Shown here: positions 1-7,513 of the stretch, piece by piece | Position numbering within the stretch: position 1 is the first letter of the stretch | Layout: every line of letters starts with the position of its first letter | Source of the DNA: Actinomycetes bacterium | GTDB taxonomy: Bacteria; Actinomycetota; Acidimicrobiia; Acidimicrobiales; Microtrichaceae | Direction: 5' to 3' | Assembly: GCA_029782335.1 (NCBI GenBank) | Contig: JAKOVA010000046.1 | Coordinates: 1 to 32,922 of the forward strand | Length of the DNA stretch: 32,922 nt | The notes under the pieces: generated by a model | Seen by the model: only the letters and a program-made list of their open reading frames with translations | Told to the model about the DNA's origin: nothing | Databases searched by the model: none | Translations under genes and position numbers: made by a program

Positions 1-1
1 G

Positions 2-676
2 ATCGCGAAGAAGTATCAGGCGTCGGGTCTGCCGCTGTTGGATCTCGTGCAGGAGGGGAACCTCGGTCTGATCCACGCGGTGGAGAAGTTCGATTGGCGG
101 AAGGGCTTCAAGTTCTCGACGTATGCGACGTGGTGGATTCGTCAGGCGATCACCCGTGGCATCGCGAACACCGGTCGCACGATCCGTCTGCCGGTCCACG
201 CTGGCGACACCTTGGCGCGCCTGCAGAAGGAGCGGACCCGCCTCGAGCTGAAGCTCGGGCGTCCGCCGCGGATCGCGGAGCTCGCCGTTGAGTTGGAACT
301 CCCCGAGGAGAAGGTGGTGGAGGCCCTTCGGTTCGCGGCGGAGCCGCTGTCGCTGTCGGAGCCGCTCCGTGAGGACGGCGACGCGGAGCTCGCCGACGTG
401 GTGGCCGATCAGAGTGCCGAGTCGCCCTTCGAGGTGGCGGCCGTCGCGATGTTGCCGGCGGAGATTTCGAGAATGCTCGAGCCGCTCGACGAGCGGGAGC
501 GGGAGATTCTGCGACTTCGCTTCGGCCTCGACCGCGGTGAGCCGCGCACCCTCGAGGAGGTCGGTGCGCATTTCCACCTCACGCGGGAGCGGATACGTCA
601 GATCGAGTCGCGTGCGATGTCCAAGCTGCGTCACCCCAGTTCCGAGGCAGGCGCACGTGATCTCCTCGGCGTCTGA
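2..676 (+). CDS. RNA polymerase sigma-70 factor, group 1/2 (5' end outside window)
   Basis: This is the C-terminal part of a primary-type sigma factor, which directs RNA polymerase to -10/-35 promoters. The reading frame is open from base 2, so the start lies upstream. Region 2 is clear: [19 protein letters not shown], then [13 protein letters not shown] and the RLPVH motif that ends region 2.4 and begins region 3. Region 3 follows ([15 protein letters not shown]). Region 4 has the [15 protein letters not shown] and [18 protein letters not shown] motifs of the -35-binding helix-turn-helix. An extracytoplasmic-function factor would lack this region 3. Whether it is the essential factor or an alternative HrdB/SigB-like one cannot be told without the N-terminus. 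The next gene has its own promoter. Confidence 0.93.
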   Translation: MAKKYQASGLPLLDLVQEGNLGLIHAVEKFDWRKGFKFSTYATWWIRQAITRGIANTGRTIRLPVHAGDTLARLQKERTRLELKLGRPPRIAELAVELELPEEKVVEALRFAAEPLSLSEPLREDGDAELADVVADQSAESPFEVAAVAMLPAEISRMLEPLDEREREILRLRFGLDRGEPRTLEEVGAHFHLTRERIRQIESRAMSKLRHPSSEAGARDLLGV

Positions 677-729
677 CGCGCACGACGCAAGATTGCTCAC
701 CACCCCGTCGCGAACCGCAATGTGGGCCC

Positions 730-735
730 TAGACT
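730..735 (+). promoter_or_regulatory. -10 box of a leaderless promoter
   Basis: TAGACT is followed by exactly six bases and then the ATG at 742, so transcription would begin at or next to the start codon. The same spacing is seen before five other genes in this window. No Shine-Dalgarno is present. No clear -35 box was recognised. Confidence 0.5.
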
Positions 736-741
736 GCGCCA

Positions 742-816
742 ATGGCGAAGAAGCTCATCATCCTGGCAGTCCTGGCCGCGCTCGTTGCGGTGGGAATGAA
801 GAAGGCAAAGGGCTGA
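742..816 (+). CDS. 24-residue lysine-flanked membrane peptide
   Basis: This very short gene encodes 24 residues: Lys3-Lys4, a run of hydrophobic residues (about 5-18), then Lys20, Lys21 and Lys23. That is one short membrane helix with charged ends. A TANNNT box sits six bases before the ATG, and a stem-loop lies about 28 bases after the stop, so it looks like a complete transcription unit. The start resembles the small actinobacterial DLW-39-type proteins (a lysine-rich start and a single helix), but this one is shorter and lacks their C-terminal part. The resemblance is from memory and weak. No function is claimed. Confidence 0.5.
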   Translation: MAKKLIILAVLAALVAVGMKKAKG

Positions 817-843
817 TCACCGGATCACCCTGACAACAGCGCT

Positions 844-884
844 CGGAGGCCTTGACGAATGTCAGGGCCTCCGATAGCTTTTCG
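844..884 (+). terminator. Stem-loop with short T run
   Basis: CGGAGGCCTTGAC (844-856) pairs with GTCAGGGCCTCCG (861-873) with one mismatch and a GAAT loop, followed by ATAGCTTTTC. It is a plausible intrinsic terminator for the small gene upstream. The T run is short, and the same bases also hold a candidate promoter (852-880), so the palindrome could instead be an operator. Confidence 0.55.
852..880 (+). promoter_or_regulatory. Candidate tad operon promoter inside the stem-loop
   Basis: TTGACG (852-857), a 17-base spacer and TAGCTT (875-880) match a housekeeping promoter. The -35 box lies in the left arm of the palindrome and the -10 box directly after it. The predicted transcript start is near 887, giving a leader of about 40 bases that begins almost exactly at the inverted repeat 890-923. 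Confidence 0.4.
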
Positions 885-889
885 GCACC

Positions 890-923
890 TTCCCTCCTGA
901 TTCTGATCATTCTCAGGAGGGAA
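890..923 (+). promoter_or_regulatory. 11-bp hairpin sequestering the tad Shine-Dalgarno
   Basis: TTCCCTCCTGA (890-900) and TCAGGAGGGAA (913-923) are perfect reverse complements around a 12-base loop. The right arm contains the full AGGAGG ribosome-binding site (915-920) of the gene starting at 928, seven bases away. When folded, the site is paired, so translation of the operon's first gene would need unfolding. This may be a temperature- or protein-controlled switch, or simply an anti-SD coincidence. Confidence 0.55.
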
Positions 924-927
924 CGCG

Positions 928-1587
928 ATGTTCCTCGCGCTGTGGTCCGTCAAAGGCGGTTCGGGCGTCACCGCCACCGCGATCGGTCTCGCCGTCCGGC
1001 ATGCCGCCGAGGGAGAGCAGGTACTGCTCGTCGACCTCTGCGGTGATCTCCCCGCGGCACTCGGCCTCGCCGAGCCGGCGGTCGGCATCTCGGAGTGGAT
1101 CGCGGCTGATGCCGAGACGTCCGCGCTCCGCCGACTCGAGGTGGCGACGTCGGTCCCGGCGGTCCGCCTGTTGCCGCTGGGCAGCGCCGAGGAGACAGCG
1201 GACGTCCATCGCCGAGCGCTCTTCGCGTCCGCGCTGGCGGAGGAGCGCCGCACTGTCGTGGTCGACGTCGGCAACCTCCACGCCCATCCGGCGCGCGGTG
1301 GGCTGCGCGAGGCGGTGATCGCCGACGCGGATCGGTCGCTGCTGGTCACCCGCGCCTGTTACCTCTCGATGCGGCGGGTCGTCCGCCACGACCACGCACC
1401 AGACGGTGTCGTGGTGGTCCGGGAGCACGGCCGGGCGCTCGACGCCGGCGACATCGAGCGGCTCATCGGTGCCCCCGTTGTCGCACAGATCGACATCGAC
1501 CCGGCGGTCGCCCGCCTCGTCGACGCCGGCCTGCTGGTCAACCGTGCGCCACGCACCTTCACCAAGCCGCTGGGGCGGGTCGCGTGA
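928..1587 (+). CDS. ParA/MinD-like TadZ (CpaE) ATPase of the Tad pilus
   Basis: The 219-residue product has the N-terminal WSVKGGSGVTATA loop of ParA/MinD-type ATPases, a VLLVDLCGDLP strand like the switch region, and a later TVVVDVGN strand. TadZ/CpaE proteins place the Tad machine in the cell and sit at the head of tad operons, as here. The loop keeps the deviant-Walker signature lysine (KGG) but has Val where the second, phosphate-binding Lys of KGGxGKT is expected, so ATP hydrolysis is doubtful. The ATG has an ideal AGGAGG seven bases upstream, inside a hairpin. The stop overlaps the GTG of the next gene (GTGA). It lacks the receiver-like domain of longer CpaE proteins. Confidence 0.78.
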   Translation: MFLALWSVKGGSGVTATAIGLAVRHAAEGEQVLLVDLCGDLPAALGLAEPAVGISEWIAADAETSALRRLEVATSVPAVRLLPLGSAEETADVHRRALFASALAEERRTVVVDVGNLHAHPARGGLREAVIADADRSLLVTRACYLSMRRVVRHDHAPDGVVVVREHGRALDAGDIERLIGAPVVAQIDIDPAVARLVDAGLLVNRAPRTFTKPLGRVA

Positions 1588-2693
1588 GCGGTGGGCTCGA
1601 AGCGATCGAACTCGCGGTCGCCGATCGATACGCGGAAGTTCCGGGTGACCCGCACGACGCTCGCAGCACCATCGCCGCGCTGGTGGCGTCGGAGGCTCCG
1701 GTGCTCGCGGCGGCTGACGCCGATCGGTTGGTCGAACGGGTCCACGCCCGCGTCCGTGGCCTCGGCCCGTTGCAGCCGCTGGCAGACGACCCGCGGGTCA
1801 GCGACATCCTCGTGAACGGCCCGGGGCCCGTCTGGGTCGAGGTCGGCGGTCGCCTTCGGCGCACCGCGATCACCGTCTCTGCGCGCGATTTGGAGTTGGT
1901 GGTCGAGCGGGTCCTCGGCCCGTTGGGGCTCCGCCTCGATCGAACCAACGCCATCGTTGACGCGCGCCTCGCCGACGGCTCGCGGTTCTGCGTGGTGGGC
2001 GAACCCCTGGCGCTCGACGCTCCCGTGGTGTCGATCCGCCGGTTCCGGCCAGCGGCGGTGGGCCTCGACGAGTTCGCCGGGAGCGAGGTCGCCCCGCTGC
2101 TGCGTGACCTCGTCGCGCGACGGGCGAATCTCGTCGTGTTCGGCTCGACCGGTGCCGGCAAGACGACGCTGCTGAGCGCGCTCTGCGACGAGGTTCCCCG
2201 GGGTGAGCGCATCGTGTCGATCGAGGACACCGCGGAGCTGCGGGTGGACGGCCCCGGTCGGGTGCGGCTCGAGGCCCGATCGGCGAACGCGGAAGGCGCC
2301 GGGGCGACCTCGATCCGGCAGTTGGTTCGTGCGGCGCTGCGACTGCGACCGGATCGACTCGTCGTCGGGGAGGTCCGCGGCGCGGAGGCGCTCGACATGG
2401 TCTGGGCGCTCGCCTCGGGACATGACGGCTCGATGTCGACCTGTCACGCGTCGAGCCCGCTCGAGGCGCTGATCCGACTCGAGACCTTCGCCCTGATGGC
2501 GGGTGAGTCCATCCCCCTCGAGTCGGTCCGGGTGCAGGTGCGCTCGGCGGTCCACGTGCTCATCGGCGTCGAACGCACCGCCTCGGGCCGCAGAGTGGTC
2601 CGATCCGTGACCGAGGTCGACCCGGCCTCCGACGGGGCGCTGCGACCACTCGTCGCCGGTGGTCACCTGGTTGCAGCGCCTCGACCCCGATGA
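1584..2693 (+). CDS. tadA: TadA/CpaF type II/IV secretion ATPase
   Basis: This 369-residue hexameric motor ATPase powers Flp pilus assembly from the cytoplasmic face. It has an N-terminal domain (about 1-140, including the VSDILVNGPG motif of CpaF) and a RecA-like core. Walker A is GSTGAGKTT (187-195), the Asp box is IEDTAEL (213-219), the Walker B region is RPDRLVVGEVRG (255-266), and the His box GHDGSMSTCHA is at 279-289. All catalytic motifs are intact. The GTG start overlaps the previous stop by 4 nt and the stop overlaps tadB by 4 nt, indicating translational coupling. The length is normal for actinobacterial TadA. Confidence 0.95.
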   Translation: MSGGLEAIELAVADRYAEVPGDPHDARSTIAALVASEAPVLAAADADRLVERVHARVRGLGPLQPLADDPRVSDILVNGPGPVWVEVGGRLRRTAITVSARDLELVVERVLGPLGLRLDRTNAIVDARLADGSRFCVVGEPLALDAPVVSIRRFRPAAVGLDEFAGSEVAPLLRDLVARRANLVVFGSTGAGKTTLLSALCDEVPRGERIVSIEDTAELRVDGPGRVRLEARSANAEGAGATSIRQLVRAALRLRPDRLVVGEVRGAEALDMVWALASGHDGSMSTCHASSPLEALIRLETFALMAGESIPLESVRVQVRSAVHVLIGVERTASGRRVVRSVTEVDPASDGALRPLVAGGHLVAAPRPR

Positions 2694-3427
2694 TGTCGCC
2701 AGGACTCGGAGCGATGGCGGTGTCGGTGGCGCTGTGGCTCTGCTGGGGTGGCTTTGGGCCGGTCGCCGGCTACCTGCGCGGCAACGGCGTTCGGCGACGA
2801 GCGCGCCGCAGCGGCGCGGCCGTGGATCCCCGACCGTGGGTCCGGCGGTGGGGGCAGCTGATCCGCAGTCGCAGATCCGACGCCCGGGCGCGGCTTCGCA
2901 GCGAACAACTCCCCGAGCTGGTCGGCGCCATCGAGCGGTCGTTGCGCGCGGGAGCGTCCATCCGTGAAGCGGTCCGAACCGCAGCACACCTCGTTGGCGG
3001 GCCACTCGCTGACGAGCTCGAACGCCTCGCCCGCCGGGTCGACGCGGGCATGCCACTCGGTGTCGCCATGCGGCGATGGGCCGACGAGTCGGGTTGTGCC
3101 GACATCGGCCTCGTGGCCGCAGCGTGCGAGCTGGGCGCCGAGTTGGGCCGCGGAACGGCCGCGGCACTCGCCGGCGTGGCGGCCACCCTCGAGCACCGGC
3201 GCGACCTCGCGGCCGACGCCACAACCGCCGCCGCGCAGGCTCGTGCATCGGCGGGGTTGCTGACCGTGTTGCCCATCGTCTTCGTAGCGGCGAGCACCCT
3301 CATCGACACACGCCTCGCCGCCACCCTGTTGTGGACGCCGTTCGGGTGGATGTGCCTCGCCACAGCCATCACCCTCGATCTCCTCGGAATGACCTGGATG
3401 CGCCGGCAGATCCGAGCGGCGACATGA
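2690..3427 (+). CDS. tadB: TadB-like pilus assembly platform membrane protein
   Basis: This 245-residue inner-membrane protein of the T2SS F/GspF type forms the platform on which TadA acts. It has an N-terminal hydrophobic segment (about 5-28), then a cytoplasmic helical T2SSF domain with the family signature ELVGAIERSLRAGASIREAV and later AGMPLGVAMRRWADESG. Two C-terminal hydrophobic segments (LLTVLPIVFVAAST and a last helix near 220-235) complete it. The ATG lies in an ATGA overlap with tadA. It is shorter than proteobacterial TadB but typical for the minimal actinobacterial set. Confidence 0.87.
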   Translation: MMSPGLGAMAVSVALWLCWGGFGPVAGYLRGNGVRRRARRSGAAVDPRPWVRRWGQLIRSRRSDARARLRSEQLPELVGAIERSLRAGASIREAVRTAAHLVGGPLADELERLARRVDAGMPLGVAMRRWADESGCADIGLVAAACELGAELGRGTAAALAGVAATLEHRRDLAADATTAAAQARASAGLLTVLPIVFVAASTLIDTRLAATLLWTPFGWMCLATAITLDLLGMTWMRRQIRAAT

Positions 3428-4179
3428 CGGCGCTGGTGGCCCTCGGGTGGGTGGGCTGGGTTGCGGCCGGCTGGTGGATCCGACGCCCGTTACCTCGCCG
3501 GTGGGACGTCGACGCCTTCGCGGATGCCCGAGGGCACGATCGCATGCTCGAGCGAATCGGAGGCCGGATCCAACGGCGGATCTCGGTGCTCGCCGAGCTT
3601 GCACCGCTCACCGTCGGCGCCACCGCGACCGCCTGCGTGCTGTTGGTGGTGGTGTCGCCTCCGGCCGCGATCGCGATCGGGCTGGGGACCGTCATCACCG
3701 CGCGCTGGCGGGCACTCGCCGTCGCCCGAGCGGAACGCCGTCAGCTGGCCGAACAGATGCCCCAGGCGCTCGACCTCTTGCGCCTGTGCGTGGAGGCCGG
3801 CCTCAGCCCCCGGAGCGCGATGGGCCGCCTCGCCCGTCACGTCCCCGAACCGCTCGGCGTGTGGTGTCGCCAGGTGTCGACGCGGGCGGATCGGGGGATG
3901 CCGCTCGCCGAGGCGCTGCTCGCCGCGACGGCGCCCGGCCACCCAATGGAGCTCACCGCTCGAACCCTGGCATCGGCCGAGCACAGCGGAGTCGCGATCG
4001 GCGGCGCGCTCGAGCATCTCGCCCGACAGTCGCGAGCGGCCGCCCGTCGAGCCTCCCTCGAACGTGTCCACCGGTTGCCGGTGCAGATGCTCATACCGCT
4101 CGTCTGCTGCACCCTGCCGGCGTTCCTGGCGGTCGCAGTCGTCCCGCTCGTCATCTCACAACTTCGCTCGGTGCTCTGA
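3424..4179 (+). CDS. tadC: TadC-like pilus assembly platform membrane protein
   Basis: This is the second T2SSF-type platform protein, 251 residues, expected to pair with TadB. The start is the ATG in the ATGA overlap with the tadB stop. The frame stays open further upstream, but that stretch lies inside tadB and is antisense-like in composition. Features are an N-terminal hydrophobic segment (MTALVALGWVGWVAAGWW), a central pair of helices (about 58-90), the family signature EQMPQALDLLRLCVEAGLSP, and a C-terminal anchor (LIPLVCCTLPAFLAVAVVPL). The stop is followed by a 56-base gap carrying the Flp ribosome-binding site. Confidence 0.87.
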   Translation: MTALVALGWVGWVAAGWWIRRPLPRRWDVDAFADARGHDRMLERIGGRIQRRISVLAELAPLTVGATATACVLLVVVSPPAAIAIGLGTVITARWRALAVARAERRQLAEQMPQALDLLRLCVEAGLSPRSAMGRLARHVPEPLGVWCRQVSTRADRGMPLAEALLAATAPGHPMELTARTLASAEHSGVAIGGALEHLARQSRAAARRASLERVHRLPVQMLIPLVCCTLPAFLAVAVVPLVISQLRSVL

Positions 4180-4235
4180 GCCGAGCGCCCCGTCGCCCTT
4201 CCCCTGCGCAAACGAACTCCTTGAGGAGAACCACC

Positions 4236-4454
4236 ATGTCAACCCTGTTGATTCGTCTCGGCGTCGGCCTGCACCTGCTGGGTGTGGATCTGTTGGAGCG
4301 GACCCGTTCGAGCGAACGTGCGCAGAGCACCGCCGAGTACGCCCTGGTGCTGGCCGGTATCGCCGGGCTCGTCGCCCTGGTGTTCGCGAAGACCGACGTC
4401 TTCCAGTCGATCTTCGCGAAGGCGGTGGCGGCGGTGAACAAGGTGATCAAGTGA
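4236..4454 (+). CDS. flp: Flp-type pilin
   Basis: The 72-residue product is the likely major subunit of the Tad pilus. It has a leader of 29 residues, then QSTAEYALVLAGIAGLVALV, the short hydrophobic assembly helix of Flp pilins. If cleavage is after Ala29, Glu falls at mature position 5 and Tyr at 6, as the family requires. The residue before the cut is Ala rather than the usual Gly. GAGGAG (4223-4228) lies seven bases before the ATG. The gene has a 56-base gap upstream, the only real gap in the operon, which may give it extra translation. The stop overlaps the next gene's GTG. No prepilin peptidase gene is in the window. Confidence 0.85.
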   Translation: MSTLLIRLGVGLHLLGVDLLERTRSSERAQSTAEYALVLAGIAGLVALVFAKTDVFQSIFAKAVAAVNKVIK

Positions 4455-4807
4455 ACCGGGAGCAGGGCCAGGCCACCGTGGAGCTGGCCCTGCTCCTCCC
4501 GTTTCTGGTCGGTCTGGTCCTCACCGTCGTGCAGGTCGGGCTGATCATGCGGGACCGTGTCGCGCTCACCCACGTCGCCCGGACGGCGGCCCGCGTCGCA
4601 ACGGTCGATCCGTCGCCCGCCGCGGTCCGCAGCGCCGCTCGGCACGCGGGTCTCGTCGGATCACGGCTTTCGGTCCGCGTCATCCGACGGGGCGATCTCG
4701 CCACCGTGGAGGTCACCTACCGGGCGCCGACCGACGTGCCACTCGTCGGCGCCGTCGTGGGCGACGTCTCGATGTCAGAACGACTCGTCGCCCGGGTCGA
4801 GCGCTGA
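4451..4807 (+). CDS. tadE: TadE-like pseudopilin
   Basis: The 118-residue product has a very short leader (MNREQG) followed by QATVELALLLPFLVGLVLTV. That is the TadE-like type III signal: cut after Gly6, Glu at mature position 5, then a hydrophobic helix. The rest (about 35-118) is a small soluble domain, expected outside the membrane. TadE-like proteins are processed by the same peptidase as Flp and assist pilus assembly. GTG is chosen because it forms a 4-nt overlap with the flp stop and places the leader directly before the cleavage site. The last 33 bases overlap the 3' end of the convergent helicase gene. Confidence 0.85.
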   Translation: MNREQGQATVELALLLPFLVGLVLTVVQVGLIMRDRVALTHVARTAARVATVDPSPAAVRSAARHAGLVGSRLSVRVIRRGDLATVEVTYRAPTDVPLVGAVVGDVSMSERLVARVER

Positions 4808-7057
4808 ACCGATCGGCGGGGCCTCGACGATGGCACGGATCAGGCGGGTCGCGGCCGGCTTGTCGAGGCCTTCGTTGCCGCGGCCGCAGGTTGGCGACTG
4901 GACACACGACGGGCACCCGTCGTTGCACTCGCAGTCCTCGAGGACGGCGAGCGCGGCCTCGAAGAGACGATCGGTCGCCCCCCAGACGGAATCGACGATG
5001 CCGGAACCGCCCGCCGCCCGGTCGAACACGACGAATCCCCCTCGTTGGCCTTCACCGAGTGCTGCTGAGGAAACGCCTTCGATGTCACGGCGGTCGCACA
5101 TCGCGAAGGTCGGGAGGACGGAGGTGACGGCGTGCTCGACTGCGTGGAGCGCGGGCCGGACGCGATCGGGGGCCACCTCGGCGGCGGTGAGCAGCGACTC
5201 GTCGATGCTGCAGAGGATCGCCCGGGTCGTGGACTCCCTCGCGGGGAGGTCGAGGCGCGCCTCGCACAGGAGGCGTCGGGTCGCCGCTTCCCGGGTCTGG
5301 TAGCCGGTGACGCGGTGCGCGATCTCGACCCAACCGAGGGTCAGCTCGCCGCCGGAGAAGGTGGCCGTTGCGTCGACGTGCACGACCGCGACACGGTCCT
5401 GCGAGCGGGGATGGGTCGTGGTGTCGCCACGATCGGGAACCACGAGCACCTCTCGGCGCTCCTCGTCGATCGAGCAGACACGCCAGGCGCGACCCTGGTG
5501 GAGGTAGATCGCGTCGGGGTGGGTCTGGTCGTAGAGGCGGTCGTCGTCGACGGTGCCGATGGGGGTTCCGTCGATCTCGACGATGCGGTGCTCGCCGCGC
5601 CCCGAAGACCGCAACCCGACCCGCGCGCTCGGTACGCCGTCGCCGGACCACACCGCGCGCACGAGGTGCGGGCCTCTGCGGCGAAGGCTGAGCCACCCGT
5701 CGCGGACGCCGCGTCGGACGACGTCGTCGAGCGCGTCGCCCCAGTAGCGGTCGTCGTCGGGCGCGAGCGGGAGCTCCCGGGAGGCGCAGGCGAGCTGGGC
5801 CTCGACAACCTGAGGGTTGGCCGGGTTGATGACCGCCGGCTCCGGTGGCCGCCCGAAGACCTCCGCCGGATGGCGGACGACCCAGCGATCGAGCTGGTCC
5901 CTGCCGGCGACGATCACCGCGAGCGACTCGCCGCTGCCTCGCCCGCAGCGGCCGATCTGTTGCCACATCGACGCCACGGTGCCGGGGAATCCCGACATGA
6001 CCACCGCGTCGAGGCCGCTGATGTCGACACCGAGTTCGAGCGCGGACGTGCTCACGACCGCGTCGAGGGTTCCGGCCGCGAGGTCTGCCTCGATCCCGCG
6101 GCGCTCCTCGGGGAGATAGCCGCCCCGGTAGGAGCGGACCCGGGCCGCTCCGGCGACGAGCCGCTGGCGGAGCGCGTCGGCGACAACCTCGGTGCCGCTG
6201 CGGGATCGACAGAACACCAACGTGCGCATCCCCGCGTCGAGCAACGACGCGGCGACCTCGACGGTGGCAGCGTGGGTCGAGCGCGGGGAGCCCACTCCTG
6301 CGGTCGGGTCCCATGCGATGACGTGTTTGGCGCCACGGGGCGAACCGTCGAGGTCGATCGCGATCACGTCACGACCGCAGAGCGACGACGCGAAGCGGGC
6401 CGGTTCGCCGATGGTGGCGGAGGAGCACAGGAACGTGGGATCTGCCCCGTAGCGGTGTGCGACCCGTGTCAGGCGGCGGAGCAGGTGGGCGACGTGGGAG
6501 CCGAACACCCCGCCGAGCGCGTGGGCCTCGTCGACGACGACGTAGCGGAGGCGGCCGAGGAAGGTCGCCCAGCGCCGGTGGTTCGGGAGCATGCCGTGGT
6601 GCAGCATCTCGGGGTTGGTCAGCACCACGTTGGCGTGATCTCGGAGCCGGCGTCGCTCATCGGGGGTGCAGTCGCCGTCGTAGGTCCCGGCTTCCACCTC
6701 GGCGACGCCCAGCTCGTCGAACGCGCGCAGCTGATCCTGGGCGAGCGCCTTCGTCGGGAACAACAGCAACGACGTGGCCGGGCGCAGCGGGGCGCACGCC
6801 GCTTCGGCCACCGCGAGCCGCGCGACGAGCGACTTGCCCGACGCCGTGGGGGTCGCGAGCACGACCGAGCGGCCGTGCCGCAGTGCGTCGAGCGCGGCGG
6901 CCTGATGCGACCACAGGCCCTCGGTGGGCACCGCGGCGGCGACGGCTGGGGGAAGGGGCCGACCGTGCAGCGTGGCGGTCCGCGCCGGCCGCGGCGCGAG
7001 ATGCTCGATGTGGCGACAGCGCGGATCGGACCTCACGGCGTCGAGCCACGCGCGCAC
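4775..7057 (-). CDS. DEAD/DEAH helicase with C-terminal DUF1998 zinc cluster (MrfA/YprA-type)
   Basis: This is a 760-residue superfamily 2 helicase. Domain 1 holds LATPTASGKS (Walker A, residues 71-76), VVVDEAHAL (DEAH, 176-179) and the SSAT motif. Domain 2 holds LVFCRSRSGTEVVADAL and the VVSTSALELGVDISGLD and GRCGRG motifs. The C-terminus carries the DUF1998 cysteine cluster (CECNDGCPSCVQSPTCG). Relatives include Bacillus MrfA and yeast Hrq1, which act in DNA crosslink repair; that role is inferred here. The first usual start is GTG 7057, but the frame is open for 27 codons further up to a TAG at 7148-7150 with no ATG/GTG/TTG. The 3' end overlaps tadE by 33 bases, tail to tail. Confidence 0.92.
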   Translation of the reverse strand: MRAWLDAVRSDPRCRHIEHLAPRPARTATLHGRPLPPAVAAAVPTEGLWSHQAAALDALRHGRSVVLATPTASGKSLVARLAVAEAACAPLRPATSLLLFPTKALAQDQLRAFDELGVAEVEAGTYDGDCTPDERRRLRDHANVVLTNPEMLHHGMLPNHRRWATFLGRLRYVVVDEAHALGGVFGSHVAHLLRRLTRVAHRYGADPTFLCSSATIGEPARFASSLCGRDVIAIDLDGSPRGAKHVIAWDPTAGVGSPRSTHAATVEVAASLLDAGMRTLVFCRSRSGTEVVADALRQRLVAGAARVRSYRGGYLPEERRGIEADLAAGTLDAVVSTSALELGVDISGLDAVVMSGFPGTVASMWQQIGRCGRGSGESLAVIVAGRDQLDRWVVRHPAEVFGRPPEPAVINPANPQVVEAQLACASRELPLAPDDDRYWGDALDDVVRRGVRDGWLSLRRRGPHLVRAVWSGDGVPSARVGLRSSGRGEHRIVEIDGTPIGTVDDDRLYDQTHPDAIYLHQGRAWRVCSIDEERREVLVVPDRGDTTTHPRSQDRVAVVHVDATATFSGGELTLGWVEIAHRVTGYQTREAATRRLLCEARLDLPARESTTRAILCSIDESLLTAAEVAPDRVRPALHAVEHAVTSVLPTFAMCDRRDIEGVSSAALGEGQRGGFVVFDRAAGGSGIVDSVWGATDRLFEAALAVLEDCECNDGCPSCVQSPTCGRGNEGLDKPAATRLIRAIVEAPPIGSALDPGDESF

Positions 7058-7144
7058 CGTGTCGCACTGATCGGGCCGGTCTGGGCGATCTGGCCGGTCG
7101 AGTGTCGCCGGCGATGGGTCGATCGTGAGTCCGCTGATCGGCCG

Positions 7145-7150
7145 AGCCTA
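7145..7150 (-). promoter_or_regulatory. -10 box upstream of the helicase gene
   Basis: On the minus strand TAGGCT (7150 to 7145) is followed by six bases and then ATC AGC GGA in the helicase frame. This is the same spacing as the leaderless promoters in this window, but with ATC where a start codon would be. Transcription probably begins near 7138. It would give either an 80-base leader before GTG 7057 or a very unusual start. Confidence 0.4.
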
Positions 7151-7186
7151 CGACCCGACACCGACGGCGAACCTGTGTTCGCCAAG

Positions 7187-7192
7187 TAGCGT
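7187..7192 (+). promoter_or_regulatory. -10 box of a leaderless promoter
   Basis: TAGCGT is followed by six bases and then the GTG at 7199. With no Shine-Dalgarno, the transcript most likely starts at the GTG. It is divergent from the helicase promoter 37 bases away. Confidence 0.5.
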
Positions 7193-7198
7193 GACGGG

Positions 7199-7513
7199 GT
7201 GCAGTTCTCCTCGATGACGGTCCGCGCGGACGGGTGGGCGGTGTTGTCGGTGACGGGAGACTGCGACCTGGCGAGCGCTCCGGCGCTACGCGCCGATCTG
7301 ATTCGCGCCGCGAGAGATCACGACCGCGTGGTGGTCGACCTGCGGGGCGTGTCGTTCATCGACTCGGTCGGTCTCGGGTTGCTGATCGGCGCCGCGAGGC
7401 GTGTCAGCACGTTGGTGGTCGTCGCCGAAGACGGTGACCCCGCCCATCGGGCGCTGCGTTCGTCACGCGTCGAGGAGATCCTCGATGTCCGGGCGGAGTT
7501 CCCTCAGGCGTAG
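7199..7513 (+). CDS. STAS-domain anti-sigma factor antagonist
   Basis: The 104-residue product is a single STAS domain of the SpoIIAA/RsbV type, a switch protein that releases a sigma factor by binding its anti-sigma kinase. It has the strand [15 protein letters not shown] near residues 16-30 and the core motif [19 protein letters not shown]. Ser56 in DSVGLG aligns with the phosphorylated Ser56 of B. subtilis RsbV, so phosphorylation control is possible. No kinase partner lies nearby. GTG 7199 is preferred because it fits the leaderless -10 spacing; ATG 7214 would remove only five residues. The 3' end overlaps the convergent acyl-CoA dehydrogenase gene by 10 bases. Confidence 0.87.
   Translation: MQFSSMTVRADGWAVLSVTGDCDLASAPALRADLIRAARDHDRVVVDLRGVSFIDSVGLGLLIGAARRVSTLVVVAEDGDPAHRALRSSRVEEILDVRAEFPQA

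Noticed and set aside
1359-3248. 629-codon minus-strand open frame opposite tadA and tadB
   Set aside because: It is an antisense shadow of motif-bearing genes, very rich in Arg and Pro, with no recognisable domain.
5132-7189. Long plus-strand open frame opposite the helicase gene
   Set aside because: It is the antisense shadow of a clear helicase with all motifs, is rich in Arg/Gly/Asp, and resembles no protein family. High GC keeps such frames open.
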